64,000 nucleotides of DNA from Oerskovia turbata (lineage in GTDB: Bacteria; Actinomycetota; Actinomycetes; Actinomycetales; Cellulomonadaceae). The stretch covers positions 62,001-126,000 of the forward strand of contig NZ_JOFV01000012.1 in NCBI RefSeq assembly GCF_000718325.1, in the 5' to 3' direction. The notes beneath the pieces are model-generated. The model made no database searches and had not been told where the DNA came from. It saw nothing but the letters and a program-made list of their open reading frames with translations. A program made the position numbers and the translations under genes. Shown here piece after piece: positions 45,526 to 54,522 of the stretch; within the stretch, counting starts at the first letter, position 1, and the number at the start of each line of letters is the position of its first letter.

Positions 45526-47445
45526 TCAGTCTTCGCGGTCCCACGCGGGCGAGATGCCGCGTGCGTACTGGATGTTGTCGTTGCTCACGCCCGACGCGAC
45601 CATGGGCCACACCATCGCGTCGCGCGAGACGTTGAAGTCGACGACGACGGGTCGGTCGTCGATCTCCATGGCGCGCTTGATCGCGGCGTCGACCTCGCTC
45701 GTGGACTCGACACGGATGCCTTCGCACCCGTACGCGTCGGCGAGCTTGACGAAGTCGGGCACGCGCTGCGTGCCGCGGCCCGTGTGCAGGTCGGTGTTGG
45801 AGTAGCGGGACTCGTAGAACAGGGTCTGCCACTGGCGGACCATGCCGAGCGAGGAGTTGTTGATCAGCGCGACCTTGATGGGGATCTCGTTGATCGTGCA
45901 GGTCGCGAGCTCCTGGTTGGTCATCTGGAAGCAGCCGTCGCCGTCGATCGCCCACACGGTCTTGTCGGGCTGGCCGACCTTGGCGCCCATCGCGGCGGGG
46001 ATCGAGTAGCCCATGGTGCCGAGGCCGCCCGAGTTGAGCCAGGTCCTGGGGTGCTCGTAGCGGATGAACTGCGCGGCCCACATCTGGTGCTGGCCGACGC
46101 CTGCGACGTAGATCGAGTCGGGGCCGGAGAGCTCGCCGAGGCGCTGGATGACGTGCTGCGGGGCGAGGTGCCCGTCCTCGGGCTCGGAGTAGCCGAGGGG
46201 GTAGGTCTCCCGCCAGTCGTCGATCTGGCGCCACCAGGCGCCGAGGTCGGGCTGCCCCTTGGCCGCGTGCTCGCGCTCGAGCTCGGGCAGCAGGTCGGTG
46301 ATGACCTCGCGCAGGTCGCCCACGATGGGGACGTCGACCTCGCGGTTCTTGCCGATCTCGGCGGGGTCGATGTCGGCGTGCACGATCGTGGCGTGCGGCG
46401 CGAAGCTCGACAGCACCCCGGTCACCCTGTCGTCGAAGCGCGCACCCAGGGCCACGATGAGGTCGGCCTTCTGGAGTGCGGCGACCGCGGGGACGGTGCC
46501 GTGCATGCCGGGCATGCCGAGGTTCTGCGGGTGCGAGTCGGGCAGTGCGCCGCGGGCCATGAGGGTGGTCACGACGGGCGCGCCCGACAGGTCCACGAGG
46601 CGGCGCAGCTCGGCCGAGGCGTTCGCGCGGATCGCGCCTCCGCCGACGTACAGCACGGGGCGCCGCGCGGTCGCGAGCAGGCGCGCGGCCTCGCGGATCT
46701 GCTTGGAGTGCGGCTTGGTCACCGGGTGGTAGCCGGGCAGCTGGAGCTCCTGCGGCCACGAGAACGTGGTGCGGGCCTGCATCGCGGACTTCGCGATGTC
46801 GACGAGGACGGGCCCGGGACGCCCGGTCTGGGCGATGTGGAAGGCCTCGGCGATGACGCGCGGGATCTCGTCGGGGTCGGTGACGAGGAAGTTGTGCTTG
46901 GTGATGGGCAGGGTGATGCCGACGATGTCGGCCTCCTGGAAGGCGTCGGTCCCGATCAGGGACGCGCCGACCTGGCCCGTGATGGCCACGAGCGGGATCG
47001 AATCCATGTTGGCGTCGGCGATGGGGGTGACGAGGTTCGTCGCGCCGGGGCCGGACGTCGCCATGGTCACCCCGACGCGGCCGGTCGCGTGGGCGTAGCC
47101 CGAGGCCGCGTGGCCGCCGCCCTGCTCGTGGCGCACGAGGATGTGGCGGAGCTTCTTGGAGTCCATGAGCGGGTCGTACGTCGGCAGGATCGCTCCGCCG
47201 GGGATGCCGAAGACGACGTCCACACCGGCTTCCTCGAGCGAGCGGACGATCGACTGCGCGCCCGTGACCTCCTCGGGTCCGACGGCGGCGCTCACCGAGC
47301 GCTCGCCCGTGACCGAGGCGCGTGCTCGGTTCTCGGGGCGGGCTGCGAGGCTCGCGGGGGAAGGGGCTGGCTTCGGCGCCACGGCCTCGCCGGCGGGCGC
47401 GGGGGCGCTCGGCGTCGGCGGGGCCGGGTGGGGACCCTGGACCAT
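45526..47445 (-). CDS. ilvB: Acetolactate synthase large subunit
   Basis: 639 residues with AGGAGA before the ATG. A disordered Ala/Pro leader of about 55 residues precedes the ThDP enzyme: [29 protein letters not shown] (catalytic Glu), the FAD/ThDP central domain, and the ThDP motif [14 protein letters not shown]...ALINNSSLG. It makes acetolactate and acetohydroxybutyrate. The 250-nt 5' region holds a leader peptide and terminator. Confidence 0.96.
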   Translation of the reverse strand: MVQGPHPAPPTPSAPAPAGEAVAPKPAPSPASLAARPENRARASVTGERSVSAAVGPEEVTGAQSIVRSLEEAGVDVVFGIPGGAILPTYDPLMDSKKLRHILVRHEQGGGHAASGYAHATGRVGVTMATSGPGATNLVTPIADANMDSIPLVAITGQVGASLIGTDAFQEADIVGITLPITKHNFLVTDPDEIPRVIAEAFHIAQTGRPGPVLVDIAKSAMQARTTFSWPQELQLPGYHPVTKPHSKQIREAARLLATARRPVLYVGGGAIRANASAELRRLVDLSGAPVVTTLMARGALPDSHPQNLGMPGMHGTVPAVAALQKADLIVALGARFDDRVTGVLSSFAPHATIVHADIDPAEIGKNREVDVPIVGDLREVITDLLPELEREHAAKGQPDLGAWWRQIDDWRETYPLGYSEPEDGHLAPQHVIQRLGELSGPDSIYVAGVGQHQMWAAQFIRYEHPRTWLNSGGLGTMGYSIPAAMGAKVGQPDKTVWAIDGDGCFQMTNQELATCTINEIPIKVALINNSSLGMVRQWQTLFYESRYSNTDLHTGRGTQRVPDFVKLADAYGCEGIRVESTSEVDAAIKRAMEIDDRPVVVDFNVSRDAMVWPMVASGVSNDNIQYARGISPAWDRED

Positions 47446-47626
47446 CGGTATCTCCTGTTTCTCGGTGGCGACTGGCTGCCACCGGCTGGATCGAGCTCAC
47501 CGTGGTGGTGCTGGTACTTCTGGTGCTCTCCGTGCTGTTCTGCCGCGGGGTGGTGCGGTCCGGTGACCGGCTCCGGAGCGGGGTGTGCCCGGAGGGGGTG
47601 GTCATGACGGTCGTGGTCGTGACATG

Positions 47627-47665
47627 AAAAAACCCCTCGTACCCGGTGAGGGCTCTTCGAGGGGT
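47627..47665 (-). terminator. Rho-independent attenuator terminator before ilvB
   Basis: On the minus strand ACCCCTCG... hairpin arms (47658-47665 with 47632-47639) are perfectly complementary with an 18-nt loop and are followed by six U's. It lies 31 nt after the leader-peptide stop and about 180 nt before ilvB. Confidence 0.8.
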
Positions 47666-47696
47666 GAGCGCGCTGACGAGACCTGGTTGCTTGGCC

Positions 47697-47741
47697 TCAG
47701 CCGGCGCGCTCAGGAAGTACTACGAGAAGGATCGTCTGCAC
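47697..47741 (-). CDS. ilvBN leader peptide
   Basis: A 14-codon ORF from GTG: M-QTILLVVLPERAG. It has Ile-Leu-Leu-Val-Val-Leu in a row, the hallmark of branched-chain attenuation. Another in-frame GTG lies 9 nt upstream (17 codons). TAGTGT just upstream could be a -10, making the message leaderless. Leader peptides before ilvB are known in actinobacteria. Confidence 0.8.
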   Translation of the reverse strand: MQTILLVVLPERAG

Positions 47742-47892
47742 GTTGTGCACACTACGCCCTCGATCCGGCGATGTCATGCGTCGAGCCGGACGTCTCAGGG
47801 ATTGGGACGTCCGGCCCGACGACGTGGGCCCGCCCCGTGCGTGCACGGCAATCCGGTAGGGCCGGAGCCGCGGGACCAGGCACCATGGACCC

Positions 47893-48357
47893 ATGACCAC
47901 CACGATCGAGCGAATGACAGCCGACCTCACGACCGCCATGAAGGCCCGCGACGAGTTCGCCAAGAACACCCTGCGCCAGGTCATCGGCGCTGTCCGCACC
48001 GCGGAGAAGTCCGGCTCGACCGCACGCGAGATGACCGATGCCGAGGTCCAGACCGTCCTGGCCGCCGAGGTCAAGAAGCGTCGCGAGAGCGCCCAGATCT
48101 ACACCGACGCGGCGGCGACCAAGCGCGCCGACAACGAGACCCGCGAGGCCGACTTCATCGAGAAGTACCTGCCGGCCAGCCTCACGGCCGCGGAGCTCGA
48201 CGCGCTCGTGACGGCCGCGATCGTCTCGACCGGTGCCTCGTCCATGAAGGACATGGGCACGGTCATGAAGACGGCCACGGCCGCGGCGGCCGGGATCGGC
48301 CGCGTCGACGGCAAGGCGCTCTCGCAGGCCGTGCGTCAGGCGCTCGGGGCCCTCTGA
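47893..48357 (+). CDS. GatB/YqeY-domain protein
   Basis: 154 residues. MTADLTTAMKARDEFAKNTLRQVIGAVRTAEK, then LAAEVKKRRESAQIYTDA and EADFIEKYLPASLTAAEL, are the YqeY hallmarks; the C-terminal half resembles the tRNA-binding GatB helical domain. Function is not established, perhaps in tRNA-dependent amidation. Convergent with oleD, 28 nt apart. Confidence 0.93.
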   Translation: MTTTIERMTADLTTAMKARDEFAKNTLRQVIGAVRTAEKSGSTAREMTDAEVQTVLAAEVKKRRESAQIYTDAAATKRADNETREADFIEKYLPASLTAAELDALVTAAIVSTGASSMKDMGTVMKTATAAAAGIGRVDGKALSQAVRQALGAL

Positions 48358-48385
48358 CCCGGCCCGGGGCGGCCCGTCCCGTGCG

Positions 48386-49336
48386 TCACCAGTCCTCGGC
48401 CCCGGCGAGCGACGTGGCGCGGGGCTCGACCCCGAGCACCTCGCGCAGCACCGTCAGGTCGTAGGTGCGTTCGACCGCGAGGTGGCTGATGGCGTACCGG
48501 GTCAGGCGCGGCGGCTCGGGCCGCCGCGTCCACCGTGCGAGCGCCTCGGCGCACGTGGCGAGCATCCACGCGGGGCGGGCCGGGATGCCGGCGAGCGTGA
48601 CGCCGTCGTGCCCCCTGCGGCGCAGGAGCTCGACGACGACCTCGCCCAGGACCACGGGCTCGGCGTCCGCGACGTTGACCACGAGGGGCCCGTCGGGCAG
48701 GTCGCGGGTCGCGGCCGCGAGCGCCGCCTCGACGAGCGTGTCCACGTGCGTGAGGGACTGCAGCGTCGACCCGTCCCCGACGAGCACGAGCCGCCTGCCC
48801 CGGATCGCGCGCTCGATGCGCGGCAGGAGCGTCGTGTCTCCCGGGCCGTACACGGCGTGGGGGCGCAGCACGACGACGGGTCCGCGCCCGGGTGTGCGGG
48901 CGTCGGCGACGAGGATCCGCTCGGCGGCAGCCTTGGTCGCGCCGTAGGCGTTGAGGTACCGCTGGACGGGTGCCTCGGTCTCGCGTCCGCGGACCGTGGG
49001 CGAGCAGGGGTCGTAGACGCTGCCCGAGGACACGTGCACGAACCGTGCTGCGGGGAACGTGTCCCGCACGGCGCGCGTGCCTTCGACGTTGGTCGCCTGT
49101 GCGACGTCGTGGCGCGCCCAGTCGGACACTGCGGCCCCTGCGTGCACGACGACGTCCAGCGGGGGCGGTTCGGCGAGCGGCCCGTCGGCGAGGTCCCACG
49201 TGCGGTGCTCGGCGCCCGGGACGCGCGCGTCGCGGCGCGAGAACGTCCAGACCTGGTGCCCGTCGGCCGCGGCGCGGCGGGCGACCGCTCCCCCGACGAA
49301 CCCCGAGGCCCCCGTGACCCCGATGCGCAGGCTCAT
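48386..49336 (-). CDS. NAD-dependent epimerase/reductase (OleD-like)
   Basis: 316 residues. The NAD site is VTGASGFVGGAVA; VVVHAGAAVSDWARHDVAQATNVEGT and HVSSGSVYDP, with catalytic YGATK (Tyr/Lys), define an extended short-chain dehydrogenase. In Ole pathways OleD reduces the beta-keto acid from OleA to a beta-hydroxy acid. The start overlaps the upstream ligase stop as ATGA, so it is the last gene of the operon. Being a generic epimerase family, OleD identity rests on context. Confidence 0.72.
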   Translation of the reverse strand: MSLRIGVTGASGFVGGAVARRAAADGHQVWTFSRRDARVPGAEHRTWDLADGPLAEPPPLDVVVHAGAAVSDWARHDVAQATNVEGTRAVRDTFPAARFVHVSSGSVYDPCSPTVRGRETEAPVQRYLNAYGATKAAAERILVADARTPGRGPVVVLRPHAVYGPGDTTLLPRIERAIRGRRLVLVGDGSTLQSLTHVDTLVEAALAAATRDLPDGPLVVNVADAEPVVLGEVVVELLRRRGHDGVTLAGIPARPAWMLATCAEALARWTRRPEPPRLTRYAISHLAVERTYDLTVLREVLGVEPRATSLAGAEDW

Positions 49337-51213
49337 GCGAGGCCTCCCCGGGCGAGGTGGTGAGCGGCGGCGCGGGAGAGCGTCGTGCGGTCGGGCTTGC
49401 GGCTGCGACCGGCGACCGGCAGGCGGTCGGCGTGCAGCACGAGGTCCGGCAGGGCACCGTGGTCGAGCACGTCCGGCAGGGCCGCGCGAACGCTCGCGAG
49501 CAGGGGGTGGTCGCTGGTCAGCCGGGGCCCACCCGGGAGAGATCGGGGCCCGACGGCGCCGCCCGCCTCGGGCGGACACGTCGCCTCGGGCGGACACGTC
49601 GCCTCGGAGGTGGTGGCGTGGCCCGAGGTGACGACGAGCACGACCTTCTCGTCGCCGTCCTCCTGCAGGACGCCGACGAGGGCGGCCTCGCCGACGCCCG
49701 GCAGGGCTGCGAGCCGCGGTTCGAACAGTCCCGGGTAGATGTTGACCGTGCCGCGGATGATCATGTCGCGCGTGCGCCCCACGAGGACGATCCGGCCCTG
49801 CTCGTCGAGGTGTGCGAGGTCGCCCGTGCGGTGCTCGGTCACGGGCGGCCGTCCGCCGTCGAGGTTGGCGAGATATCCCGTCATGAGGGAGGGACCGCGC
49901 AGGACGAGCTCGCCCACGGCGTGGTCGACCGGTGCGGGCGCGGCCGACCTGGCGCGGGCCGTCGACGCGCCCGGCTCGTCATCGCGCTCGACGCCGGAGG
50001 TGTCGATCCGTGCCTCGATCCCGGGCAAGGGCCGTCCGACCAGGTCTCCGTCGCCCGTGTGGCCGAGCTTGTCGGCGGCCTCGACGACCGCGACGGGCAG
50101 GATCTCCGTCATGCCGTAGACGCCGATCCACCGTGTGCCGGGCAGCAGGCGCGCGGCCCGGTCGAGCAGGGCCCGTGTGACGGGCGCTCCGCCGACGAGC
50201 GCGACCTGCGGGCCCTCGACGGGCGCGCGTCCGGACTCGACGGCGTCGAGCAGGAGCGTGAGGTCTGCCGGGACCAGGTACGTACCGGCCCGCCCGGCCG
50301 TGTGCCGGGCGAACGTCTCGATGTCCTGGGCCGGCGTGCCCGGCGGGACGGACCAGGTCCCGCCACCGAGCAGGGCGGGGATGCCGAGCAGCATCTGGTC
50401 GGTGTGCACGACGTCGCCGGGTGCGAGCTCGAACGCCCCGCCCAGCAGGGCGCAGCCTGCGCCGAGCGAGCCCGCGGAGTGGACGACGGCCTGCGGGTCC
50501 GCCGTGGTGCCCGACGTGAAGACGACGAGCGCCTCGCCGTCGAGCGAGAGGTCGGCGCTGCGCGGGACCCCCTCGCCGAGCGGGCTGTCAGAACGAGCGT
50601 GCCCTGGGGTGCTCGCTCGTTCTGACAGCCCGCTCGGTGCAGGGGGCCCGGCCGCGAGCGCCCGTGCTGACAGCGACCGTGCCGGAACCCCGGGCAGCCA
50701 CGGCCCCGAGCGGACGTGCCGCAGCGGCAGGCTCGCGTAGTCGGGCAGCAGGAGGCCGCGCGAGCGTGCCAGGCGCCGCAGCGGCCCGCGCGAGATCGCG
50801 TAGAGCAGCGACTCGGTCATGGCCCACCGCGGGGCGGCGGCGCCCACGCGGGCGGCGAAGAGCTCGGGGGTCGAGCCGGGGTCCACGAACACGATCACGG
50901 CGCCGAGCCGCACGACGGCGAGCACGAGCACGACGCCCTCGGGGCGGGGGCGCACCGAGAACAGGACGCGGTCCCCCGGTCGCATGCCCTCGCGGTGCAG
51001 GGCAGCGGCCGTGGTCTCGACCCGGCGCAGCAGCTCGGCGTACGTGACCTCCTCGCGGACCCGGTCCTTCGGAGCCCTGCTCCGGGATCGGCTCGGCCTA
51101 CGCCCCGGGCGTGGGGGGCGCGCCCACCAGCGCAGCGCCACCTCGTCCGCGCGAGGCCCGTGCGCGTGGGCGCCGATGGTCGCGAGCAGGTGCTCCGGCG
51201 TCGGGTCGCTCAT
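49333..51213 (-). CDS. OleC-like AMP-forming ligase (putative beta-lactone synthetase)
   Basis: 626 residues. ANL-superfamily motifs are VVFTSGTTADPQAVVHSAG (P-loop), IGVYGMTEILPVAV (the YGMTExLP signature seen in OleC proteins) and RTGDLAHLDEQGRIVLVGRTRDMIIRGTVNIYPG; the final catalytic Lys is in SRKPDR. OleC activates a beta-hydroxy acid and closes a beta-lactone. Residues about 193-213 are encoded by a perfect hairpin repeat, just before the P-loop. It overlaps P450 upstream and the reductase downstream by 4 nt. A CoA ligase is the alternative. Confidence 0.78.
   Translation of the reverse strand: MSDPTPEHLLATIGAHAHGPRADEVALRWWARPPRPGRRPSRSRSRAPKDRVREEVTYAELLRRVETTAAALHREGMRPGDRVLFSVRPRPEGVVLVLAVVRLGAVIVFVDPGSTPELFAARVGAAAPRWAMTESLLYAISRGPLRRLARSRGLLLPDYASLPLRHVRSGPWLPGVPARSLSARALAAGPPAPSGLSERASTPGHARSDSPLGEGVPRSADLSLDGEALVVFTSGTTADPQAVVHSAGSLGAGCALLGGAFELAPGDVVHTDQMLLGIPALLGGGTWSVPPGTPAQDIETFARHTAGRAGTYLVPADLTLLLDAVESGRAPVEGPQVALVGGAPVTRALLDRAARLLPGTRWIGVYGMTEILPVAVVEAADKLGHTGDGDLVGRPLPGIEARIDTSGVERDDEPGASTARARSAAPAPVDHAVGELVLRGPSLMTGYLANLDGGRPPVTEHRTGDLAHLDEQGRIVLVGRTRDMIIRGTVNIYPGLFEPRLAALPGVGEAALVGVLQEDGDEKVVLVVTSGHATTSEATCPPEATCPPEAGGAVGPRSLPGGPRLTSDHPLLASVRAALPDVLDHGALPDLVLHADRLPVAGRSRKPDRTTLSRAAAHHLARGGLA
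50576..50637. repeat. Family A hairpin repeat inside the oleC-like gene
   Basis: Perfect 24-nt arms (50576-50599 and 50614-50637) with a 14-nt loop. The core TGTCAGAACGAGCGTG is shared with 55831 and nearly with 35731, which are intergenic. Here it is inside the coding sequence and keeps the frame. Confidence 0.85.
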
Positions 51214-52475
51214 GGTGCCTCCTCCACCGGCACCGGGGACGACGCGGCCGACGCGACCCGCAGGCGCCGGTAGGACGGGATGAGGACGCCCCGCGCGACC
51301 TCGCGCCCCACGACCTGCAGCGTGCGCCCCGCGTCCGCGACCGGGCGCAGCGCGTCGAGGACCGCCCCGACCTGCGCCATCGCGAGGGGCATGCCCAGGC
51401 AGAAGTGGGGGCCCGCACCGAACCACAGGTTGCGCAGCGCGGGGTCGGTGTCGCGGGCGGGGTCGAACGTCCCGTCTGCCCGGCAGCACGTGACGGTCGC
51501 GACGACGACGCGGTCCCCTGCCCGCACCGGCACGTCCCCCACACGGTGGGCCGAGCGCACGGACCGGAGCATCGCAGGGGTCGGGACCGTGACGCGCAGC
51601 GCCTCCTCGACCACGCGGCCGCGCAGCGCGTCGTCGGGTGCGGCGAGCAGGAGGCGGTCCATCCACCCGGTGTCGACCGCGAGCGCGACCAGACGCGGCG
51701 TGAAGGACTGGATGGTCTCCGTGCCCGTCATGACGAACGCCCCGACCGCGCCCAGCGCCTCGCGCTCGCTCAGGCCGAGGCCGCGCATGCGCCCCGGCAC
51801 GGTCGCGGGGTCCCCGTCGCGGTACGCGGCCCGGGCGGGCTCGCTCAGCGTGCCCAGCACCTCGCGGGCGTAGCGCACCTGGGCGGGCGTGAGGCTGCGC
51901 CGGTGCAGGCGCACGAGCCCGACGACGGACTGCGCCGCGACCATCGCGTCGCGCACCGCGGCGTCCGTGGGCGGCAGCCCCGTCATGCGGCAGATGACCG
52001 TGCCCGCGAGCGCCCCGACCTCGCGCACCAGGTCCACGGTCTCGCCCGCGAGGAGCCGAGGCGCCAGCGTGCCCAGCGACATCCCTGCCTCGGCCTGGGT
52101 GAGCTGCGCGACCGAGCGCGGCGTGAACAGCCCGGAGAGCGCGCGCCGCAGCGTCGCGTGGTCCTCGCCCTCCATGTTGAGCAGGACCGACGGGCCCAGC
52201 ACGGGCGTCCACAGGTCCGACGGCGCCCCTGGGCCGACCTTGGAGAAGTGCTCGGTGTCGAGCAGCACCTCGCGGGCCGTGGCGGCGTCGTTCACCACGA
52301 CCCCGAGACCCGGCACGCGCACGACCGGACCCCTGCGCGCGAGCGCACGGAACGCCGGGTAGACGAGGGGGTGCGCGCCGCGCTGCACGCGCTCCTCCCA
52401 ACGGTGCGCGGCCCGCTCGGCGACCGGGACCGTGCGGGACCTGGCGCCCGGCGCCCGGGGGGACGTGGCCGTCAT
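51210..52475 (-). CDS. Cytochrome P450 (first)
   Basis: 421 residues. Heme-binding loop LWFGAGPHFCLGMPLA (Cys about 385), ExxR EEALRVT, and I-helix GAFVMTGTETIQS. A bacterial class I P450 needing ferredoxin and reductase from elsewhere. It overlaps the glycosyltransferase and the ligase by 4 nt each, so it most probably oxidises the lipid product or substrate of this operon. Confidence 0.92.
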   Translation of the reverse strand: MTATSPRAPGARSRTVPVAERAAHRWEERVQRGAHPLVYPAFRALARRGPVVRVPGLGVVVNDAATAREVLLDTEHFSKVGPGAPSDLWTPVLGPSVLLNMEGEDHATLRRALSGLFTPRSVAQLTQAEAGMSLGTLAPRLLAGETVDLVREVGALAGTVICRMTGLPPTDAAVRDAMVAAQSVVGLVRLHRRSLTPAQVRYAREVLGTLSEPARAAYRDGDPATVPGRMRGLGLSEREALGAVGAFVMTGTETIQSFTPRLVALAVDTGWMDRLLLAAPDDALRGRVVEEALRVTVPTPAMLRSVRSAHRVGDVPVRAGDRVVVATVTCCRADGTFDPARDTDPALRNLWFGAGPHFCLGMPLAMAQVGAVLDALRPVADAGRTLQVVGREVARGVLIPSYRRLRVASAASSPVPVEEAP

Positions 52476-53293
52476 CGGATGTCCACGACCTCGGGCTTGT
52501 AGCGGTGGTCGGCGTACCAGCCGAGGGTCCGCACGAGCCCCCAGGCGTGCGCGCGACGCGTCGAGGCGCGCACCACGACCTCGGGGTGCGCGCCGTAGGC
52601 CGACGTCAGGCGGCGCACGGCGTTCACCAGGGCGCGGTCCTCGTGCAGGTCCTCGATCGCCGTGCGGGGGAATCCGCCCGCGCGCTCGTACAGGTCGGCG
52701 GTGATGGCCATGTTGCACCCGGGCGCCATGACGTAGGGCCCCTGGTAGGACGGGTCCTGGTTGCCCGGGCGGAACTTCCCGAACGTGCTCGCGAGGCTCA
52801 CGGCCCCCGACAGGATCGCCTGCCGCGCACGGGACACGGGCAGGTCGTCGGTGCGCGCGACGATGCGCCCCGCCACCAGGTCGTGCCCGACGGCGAACGC
52901 CGCCTTGACGCGGACCGTCCAGTCCGGCGGGGGCACGCAGTCCGCGTCGGTGCGCGCGAGGTGGGTCGCGCCTGCGGCGATCGCCGCGCGCATGCCCGTG
53001 TCCGCCGCGGCGCCCGTGCCCTTCTGGTCCTCGGTCACGAGGCGCCAGCGCGGCTCGTCCCACTCCGCGACGGTCGCCCGGACGAGGTCCGGGGTGCCGT
53101 CGGTCGAGCCGTTGTCGACCACGACCAGGTCGAAGTCCCGGTCCTCCTGGACACGCAGGGCGCGCAGCGTCGCGAGGATGCCGTGCTCGTGCGCCTCGTT
53201 CAGGGCGGGCACGACGACCGCGAGACGGACCGGGAGCGATGGTGTCCGCTGCCCGGGGGCCACGCCTGTCCCCGCGTGGCCCTCGGGGGTCAC
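52472..53293 (-). CDS. Family 2 glycosyltransferase
   Basis: 273 residues from a GTG. LAVVVPALNEAHEHGILATL, DLVVVDNGSTDGTPDLV and ARTDADCVPPPDW (DxD metal site) are GT2 signatures. No membrane segment. It overlaps the ketosynthase stop (GTGA) and the P450 start (ATGA), which places it firmly inside the operon. It could glycosylate the hydroxylated product. Confidence 0.9.
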   Translation of the reverse strand: MTPEGHAGTGVAPGQRTPSLPVRLAVVVPALNEAHEHGILATLRALRVQEDRDFDLVVVDNGSTDGTPDLVRATVAEWDEPRWRLVTEDQKGTGAAADTGMRAAIAAGATHLARTDADCVPPPDWTVRVKAAFAVGHDLVAGRIVARTDDLPVSRARQAILSGAVSLASTFGKFRPGNQDPSYQGPYVMAPGCNMAITADLYERAGGFPRTAIEDLHEDRALVNAVRRLTSAYGAHPEVVVRASTRRAHAWGLVRTLGWYADHRYKPEVVDIR

Positions 53294-54444
53294 AGCCGCA
53301 CCGCCATGGCTCCGATGCTGATCCCGCCGGCCAGACCGACGAGCAGCACCACGTCACCCGGACCCACGCGGCCGCTCTCCAGCGCGGTCGCGAGCTGCAG
53401 CGGCAGCGTCGCCGAGGCCACGTTCCCGTGCTCGGCGACCGTCACGATCGTGCGCCCCTCGGGCAGGCCCAGGGCCTCGTGGACGTCCGCCAGGTAGGCG
53501 ACCGCGACCTGGTGCACCGCGACCAGGGCCACGTCGTCCCACGTCAGCCCGGCGCGGTCGAGCGCCTCGAGGATCACGCCCGGCCCCAGGGCGAGGAACG
53601 CGTCGCGCAGCCGCGACCCGTCGATCTCGAAGTAGGTGCGGTCGAGGTCCCGCGGGAAGGCCGTCCCTCCGCCCGGCAGCATGCCGACGTCCCAGTGCGT
53701 CGACTCGGCGCCGAACGCGCTCGCGAGGATGCCCGCCGGGGCGGGCGCGGCGCCGCTCGTGCCGTCACCGCTCGTGCCGACCACCGGCCGGGGGGCGCGT
53801 CGCACCAGGACCGCCGCTCCGGCGTCGGACATGGTGTAGCCCGGCGCGGACAGCACGTACGTCGCCCGGTCCGGGACGTCCCACCGGACGGCGCGCGACG
53901 GCGCCTCGCCGCACGCGATCAGGACCGTCGCGTACCGGCCGGCGGCGACGAGGGCCTCGGCGACCTCGATCGCGTTGAGGACCGAGTTGCACGCGTTCTT
54001 GACGTCCATGACCGGGGCACGCACCCCCAGCTTCGCCGCGACGATGTGGCTCGTCGCAGGCTCGACCATGTCCTGGCTCGCCGAGGCGAAGACCAGCAGG
54101 TCGACGTCCCGGGCGTCGAGCCCCTGCGCGGCGAGGAGCTTGGCCGCGGCGGCGACCGCGAGGTCCGAGGCGTTCCAGTCGTCGGGCAGGACGTGGACCT
54201 GCTGGACCCCGGTCAGGCGCGAGACCATGGGCAGGCGAGGCACGGCGCCGGGCGTGCTCGTGCGCGCCAGGTCCCGCTCGGCGTCGGCGACCCGCACCGT
54301 GCGCTCGGGCAGGTGGACGCCGACCCCCGCGATGACGGCCACGGGGACCGAGCCCCGGGCAGGGGCGAGCGGCGGACGGTTCTGCGCGGGGTGGGCGGCG
54401 GGGTGCGCTGGGGGGAGCGCTGGGGGGTGGGCGATGATCGGCAC
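53290..54444 (-). CDS. Ketoacyl-ACP synthase III-like thiolase (OleA-like)
   Basis: 384 residues from the GTG at 54444; GTG at 54342 is the next candidate. VAVIAGVGVHLPERTV starts the thiolase fold; DVKNACNSVLNAIEVAEAL holds the active Cys, VALVAVHQVAVAYL the His, and TVAEHGNVASATLPLQLATAL the Asn. NAC-x-x-LNAI resembles OleA, which joins two acyl-CoAs head to head. Context with an OleC-like ligase and OleD-like reductase supports OleA; FabH-like function is less likely. It is the first gene of the operon. Confidence 0.75.
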   Translation of the reverse strand: MPIIAHPPALPPAHPAAHPAQNRPPLAPARGSVPVAVIAGVGVHLPERTVRVADAERDLARTSTPGAVPRLPMVSRLTGVQQVHVLPDDWNASDLAVAAAAKLLAAQGLDARDVDLLVFASASQDMVEPATSHIVAAKLGVRAPVMDVKNACNSVLNAIEVAEALVAAGRYATVLIACGEAPSRAVRWDVPDRATYVLSAPGYTMSDAGAAVLVRRAPRPVVGTSGDGTSGAAPAPAGILASAFGAESTHWDVGMLPGGGTAFPRDLDRTYFEIDGSRLRDAFLALGPGVILEALDRAGLTWDDVALVAVHQVAVAYLADVHEALGLPEGRTIVTVAEHGNVASATLPLQLATALESGRVGPGDVVLLVGLAGGISIGAMAVRL

Positions 54445-54451
54445 TCGCGAC

Positions 54452-54457
54452 AGCGTA
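54452..54457 (-). promoter_or_regulatory. -10 box of a leaderless oleA transcript
   Basis: TACGCT on the minus strand lies 7 nt before the GTG at 54444, with no Shine-Dalgarno. It supports that start codon and marks the divergent promoter shared with the second P450. Confidence 0.4.
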
Positions 54458-54522
54458 GCCACGAACCCGCCCCCCACCGGGGTTGTCCACGGGTGGACGT
54501 CGGATGAGCCAGACTGTCCGTC

